From NCBI GenBank assembly GCA_937998875.1, contig CALLBO010000070.1, positions 1 to 47,890 of the forward strand: DNA of 47,890 bases. The letters run 5' to 3'. Below, piece after piece: positions 46,000-47,890 of this stretch. A program made the translations under genes and the position numbers. Numbering within the stretch: the first letter of the stretch is position 1; each line of letters opens with the position of its first letter. A model generated the notes under the pieces. The model was not told the DNA's origin. It made no database searches and worked only from the letters and a program-made list of their open reading frames with translations. The DNA is from an uncultured Granulosicoccaceae bacterium (lineage in GTDB: Bacteria > Pseudomonadota > Gammaproteobacteria > Granulosicoccales > Granulosicoccaceae).

Positions 46000-46123
46000 T
46001 TTTTTGAAATTATCCTCCGTCGGGCCGCGCCCATTATTGATTCCTTTGGGCAACATCCCTGTGCCGCTGGCGCTCACGCGCCATCCATGGCGCTAAGACC
46101 CGACTCCGGAGGATTTCAAAAAA
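46000..46123. repeat. Long inverted repeat with internal hairpins
   Basis: The left arm begins TTTTTTGAAATTATCCTCCG at 46000 and continues TCGGGCC. It is matched by the reverse complement of GACCCGACTCCGGAGGATTT-CAAAAAA at 46098-46123, with a few gaps. Between the arms, TGGCGC-TCAC-GCGCCA and GCGCCAT-CC-ATGGCGC form two alternative hairpins sharing one arm. It could be a structured RNA or the remains of a mobile element. Together with the preceding array it fills the gap before xthA. Confidence 0.6.
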
Positions 46124-46274
46124 CAAAACAGAAGCGCGGTAAAAGCGACTAAGTCGCTTTGATATGGCAAAGAAAAGAGTCTACAAAGATATGGAATAAC
46201 ATACTGGCCAAACCACATAGAGTCATATTGCAGTATTCTCTTTAACTCTTTTAAACCAAACTGATTGAACTGGA

Positions 46275-47039
46275 ATGAAGATTCTCTGCTGGAACGTCAA
46301 CGGTTTGCGATCTGCTTTGAAAAAAGACTTCGCTCAGCAAATGTGGGAAGTAGACCCCGACATCATCTGCCTGCAGGAAATCAAAGCCCAGCAAACGCAA
46401 ATGCGCGGACCCGTGTTGGACGGCTATCTGGAATACTGGAATAGCGCAACCGTAAAGAAAGGCTACAGCGGCGCACTGATTCTCACCAGAGAAAAACCGT
46501 TATCAGTAAAAAACGGGTTACCAGCACAGCCAGCAGCAGGAGAAGGTCGCGTCATTACAGCGGAGTTTGACGACTTCTTTCTCGTCAACGTATACGCGCC
46601 CAACTCACAGGATAAACTCCGGCGACTGGATATCAGACTGCAATGGGATGCCAAGCTGCAAAGTACGCTACTGTCGCTGGATGAAATAAAACCTGTAATA
46701 CTTTGCGGTGATATGAACGTAGCACACAAAGAAATTGATCTTGCACACCCGGCCAGAAATCGCGGCAAGAAGGGATTTTCTGATCCCGAAAGAGACAGCT
46801 TCTCAAGTCTGCTTGATGCCGGCTTTATTGATGCATTCAGACATTTTGAACCTGGCCCTGAGCACTACACATTCTGGCACTTCAACAAGGGCACCAGAGA
46901 GAAAAACCTCGGCTGGCGGATCGATTATTTCTGTGTTTCTGAATCACTTATCGACACAATGCAGGATTGCTACCTACTCCCCGAAGTCACGGGCTCTGAC
47001 CATTGCCCTGTTGTGCTTGAACTGTCAGACTTTGCCTAA
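46275..47039 (+). CDS. xthA: Exodeoxyribonuclease III
   Basis: This 254-residue AP endonuclease/3'-exonuclease belongs to the EEP fold. Active-site segments are WNVNGLRS (Asn), DIICLQEIKAQQ (metal Glu), VNVYAPNSQ, ILCGDMNVAHKEIDLAHP (Asp and Asn), LGWRIDYF (substrate binding), and GSDHCPVVLEL (final Asp-His pair). Every catalytic residue of the family is present. It acts in base-excision repair. The ATG at 46275 is the usual start for the family (MKILCWNVNG). The hemerythrin-like gene follows after 26 bp. Confidence 0.95.
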   Translation: MKILCWNVNGLRSALKKDFAQQMWEVDPDIICLQEIKAQQTQMRGPVLDGYLEYWNSATVKKGYSGALILTREKPLSVKNGLPAQPAAGEGRVITAEFDDFFLVNVYAPNSQDKLRRLDIRLQWDAKLQSTLLSLDEIKPVILCGDMNVAHKEIDLAHPARNRGKKGFSDPERDSFSSLLDAGFIDAFRHFEPGPEHYTFWHFNKGTREKNLGWRIDYFCVSESLIDTMQDCYLLPEVTGSDHCPVVLELSDFA

Positions 47040-47065
47040 CCGAACAATGCACTGTAAAACACTCG

Positions 47066-47680
47066 ATGCCGGACACCTTCAACTACGAATCTGCAACTCA
47101 TCATGTTGAGCAACGTTCCGCGCTAAGCGCAGAACTTCAGCGGGTTCTGACAGACTTACAAAAACAAAGTGGCACACGTGATGAATGGCCGCACCATCAG
47201 CGCTTTGCCGGTGAAGCGGAATTCTGGCTACAGGTACACAAAGCACTACTCGGTGCGGCAGCTGAGCTACCACAACGATGTGCAGCATTGATTCTGGTAC
47301 TGGACGACCCGACAGAGCGTAAAAAACAACTCACACAACTGTCACAACTTGGCGGGCAGCTTATTCATCACGCCCACACACACCACCATGTTGAAGATCA
47401 CCATTTCTTTCCCGTATTCAAACGCGCCTACCCGAATCTTAATCATCACATTGAACTGCTGGACGGAGATCATCAGGTGCTAACCGAAGTACTCGATCAG
47501 CTGGAGTCCGCTTTTAAAGCCATGCCAGTCATCAAAAATGAAGAAGACAAAAAGGAACAATCATTACTGTCGGTAAAAACCGAAGCGCTCTACCACAGCG
47601 CAACAAGACTGGACCGCTTATTCTCACAACACATTGGCGATGAAGAGGAAATTTGTATTCCGGCACTGCTACAAATGTAG
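47066..47680 (+). CDS. Hemerythrin-like HHE-domain protein
   Basis: The 204-residue helical protein has candidate di-iron ligands in QLIHHAHTHHHVEDHHFFPV, NHHIELLDGDHQVL, and a late LFSQHIGDEEEICIPALL. The His-x3-Glu spacing is that of the HHE family. These proteins bind oxygen or nitric oxide, or serve in iron and redox stress. A His-rich cluster of eight His within 17 residues is unusual. It is 26 bp downstream of xthA, so coupled expression is possible. The foldback element begins directly after its stop. Confidence 0.82.
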   Translation: MPDTFNYESATHHVEQRSALSAELQRVLTDLQKQSGTRDEWPHHQRFAGEAEFWLQVHKALLGAAAELPQRCAALILVLDDPTERKKQLTQLSQLGGQLIHHAHTHHHVEDHHFFPVFKRAYPNLNHHIELLDGDHQVLTEVLDQLESAFKAMPVIKNEEDKKEQSLLSVKTEALYHSATRLDRLFSQHIGDEEEICIPALLQM

Positions 47681-47846
47681 CTAGTGGGTCGTGCGGAAAG
47701 TTCGATAACACTTTTCTTCGCCACAGCCGCCATAGCGGCGTTATAAAAACTCGACGTAGGCCCTGCTATGCCTGTGTTTTTCTGCCTTGCTCTGACGACT
47801 GTGGCTGTGAAAAGTTTGTTACCGAACTTCCCGCACGACCCACTAG
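47681..47846. mobile_element. Foldback/MITE-like element with long terminal inverted repeats
   Basis: The left end CTAGTGGGTCGTGCGG and the right end, whose reverse complement begins identically, are inverted repeats. They match over about 30 bp with two mismatches, and then more loosely to about 46 bp (GCCACAG is kept at the inner end). The 166-bp element has no coding capacity. An internal CCGC-CATA-GCGG hairpin (47727-47738) is present. The outermost CTAG at both ends could be a target duplication or part of the repeat. It abuts the hemerythrin-like stop at 47680 and may double as a terminator. Confidence 0.75.
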
Positions 47847-47890
47847 CGTGTTCAATACCTAACCCCGATCTTCTACCGGCCATTTGATAT

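Noticed and set aside
45645..46096. Overlapping frames with CPAGG repeats
   Set aside because: They only translate the four-copy GC-rich repeat and overlap the AhpD-like gene.
47590..47883. Frames in the foldback element at the right end
   Set aside because: They arise from the inverted repeats and antisense of the hemerythrin-like gene.

Overview
The window is 47.9 kb of a chromosome from what looks like a free-living, probably marine, gammaproteobacterium. That assignment rests on an mrcB-type bifunctional penicillin-binding protein, a YaiL/DUF2058 protein, a GlcB-type malate synthase, EttA, Tex and a PhoX phosphatase. Two genes have an alphaproteobacterial flavour: tyrS, and an L21 gene with a C-terminal helix-hairpin-helix extension. 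The lineage is therefore probably deep-branching or has exchanged genes. There are no rRNA, tRNA, CRISPR, phage or transposase genes that I can see. The window is dense with single genes and short operons.

Layout, left to right. Positions 496-6606 carry ettA (-), malate synthase G with a strong terminator, and an unfamiliar three-gene operon: a MotA/TolQ/ExbB-like channel, an ExbD-like one-TM protein with a DUF2135-like beta domain, and a small membrane protein. Positions 6888-9469 hold a secreted clan-A glycoside hydrolase, a DUF445 membrane protein and a DUF2058 protein. Positions 9563-13791 are a complete Mn/Fe ABC importer (sitABCD type, genes overlapping) divergent from an mntR repressor, with an MntR-box-like dyad between them. 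Positions 13865-19942 hold mrcB, a TPR lipoprotein, a small DUF2277-DUF952 operon, hisC and tyrS. Positions 20185-22999 are a co-directional run: a CMD protein, a secreted protein, an LDH2-family oxidoreductase and a degenerate DUF4344 metallopeptidase. Positions 23000-27163 hold an SDR and class III aminotransferase pair, a CinA protein and an N-truncated DUF418 remnant. Positions 27264-30936 encode a secreted VWA protein with C-terminal acidic repeats and a Tat-exported PhoX phosphatase.

Positions 31031-31963 encode an L21 fused to two 80-residue repeats and not followed by rpmA. Positions 32075-39498 run on the minus strand: a HisD/HpsN-like dehydrogenase, an SDR, a double NTF2-like protein, a bicupin, a MetE-like zinc methyltransferase and then a large lipoprotein. 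This looks like a catabolic operon for an unidentified, possibly methylated, hydroxy compound. Positions 39816-47680 hold tex, a D-lyxose isomerase-like gene, cytochrome c556, a Rieske oxygenase, an AhpD-like protein, exonuclease III and a hemerythrin-like protein.

The right end is rich in small non-coding repeats. There are three copies of a 31-bp REP-like element (43033-43329), a four-copy GC-rich motif next to a long inverted repeat (45849-46123), and a 166-bp foldback/MITE-like element (47681-47846). The best candidates for something undescribed are the channel operon, the L21 fusion, the MetE/bicupin/HpsN-like operon and these repeat families.
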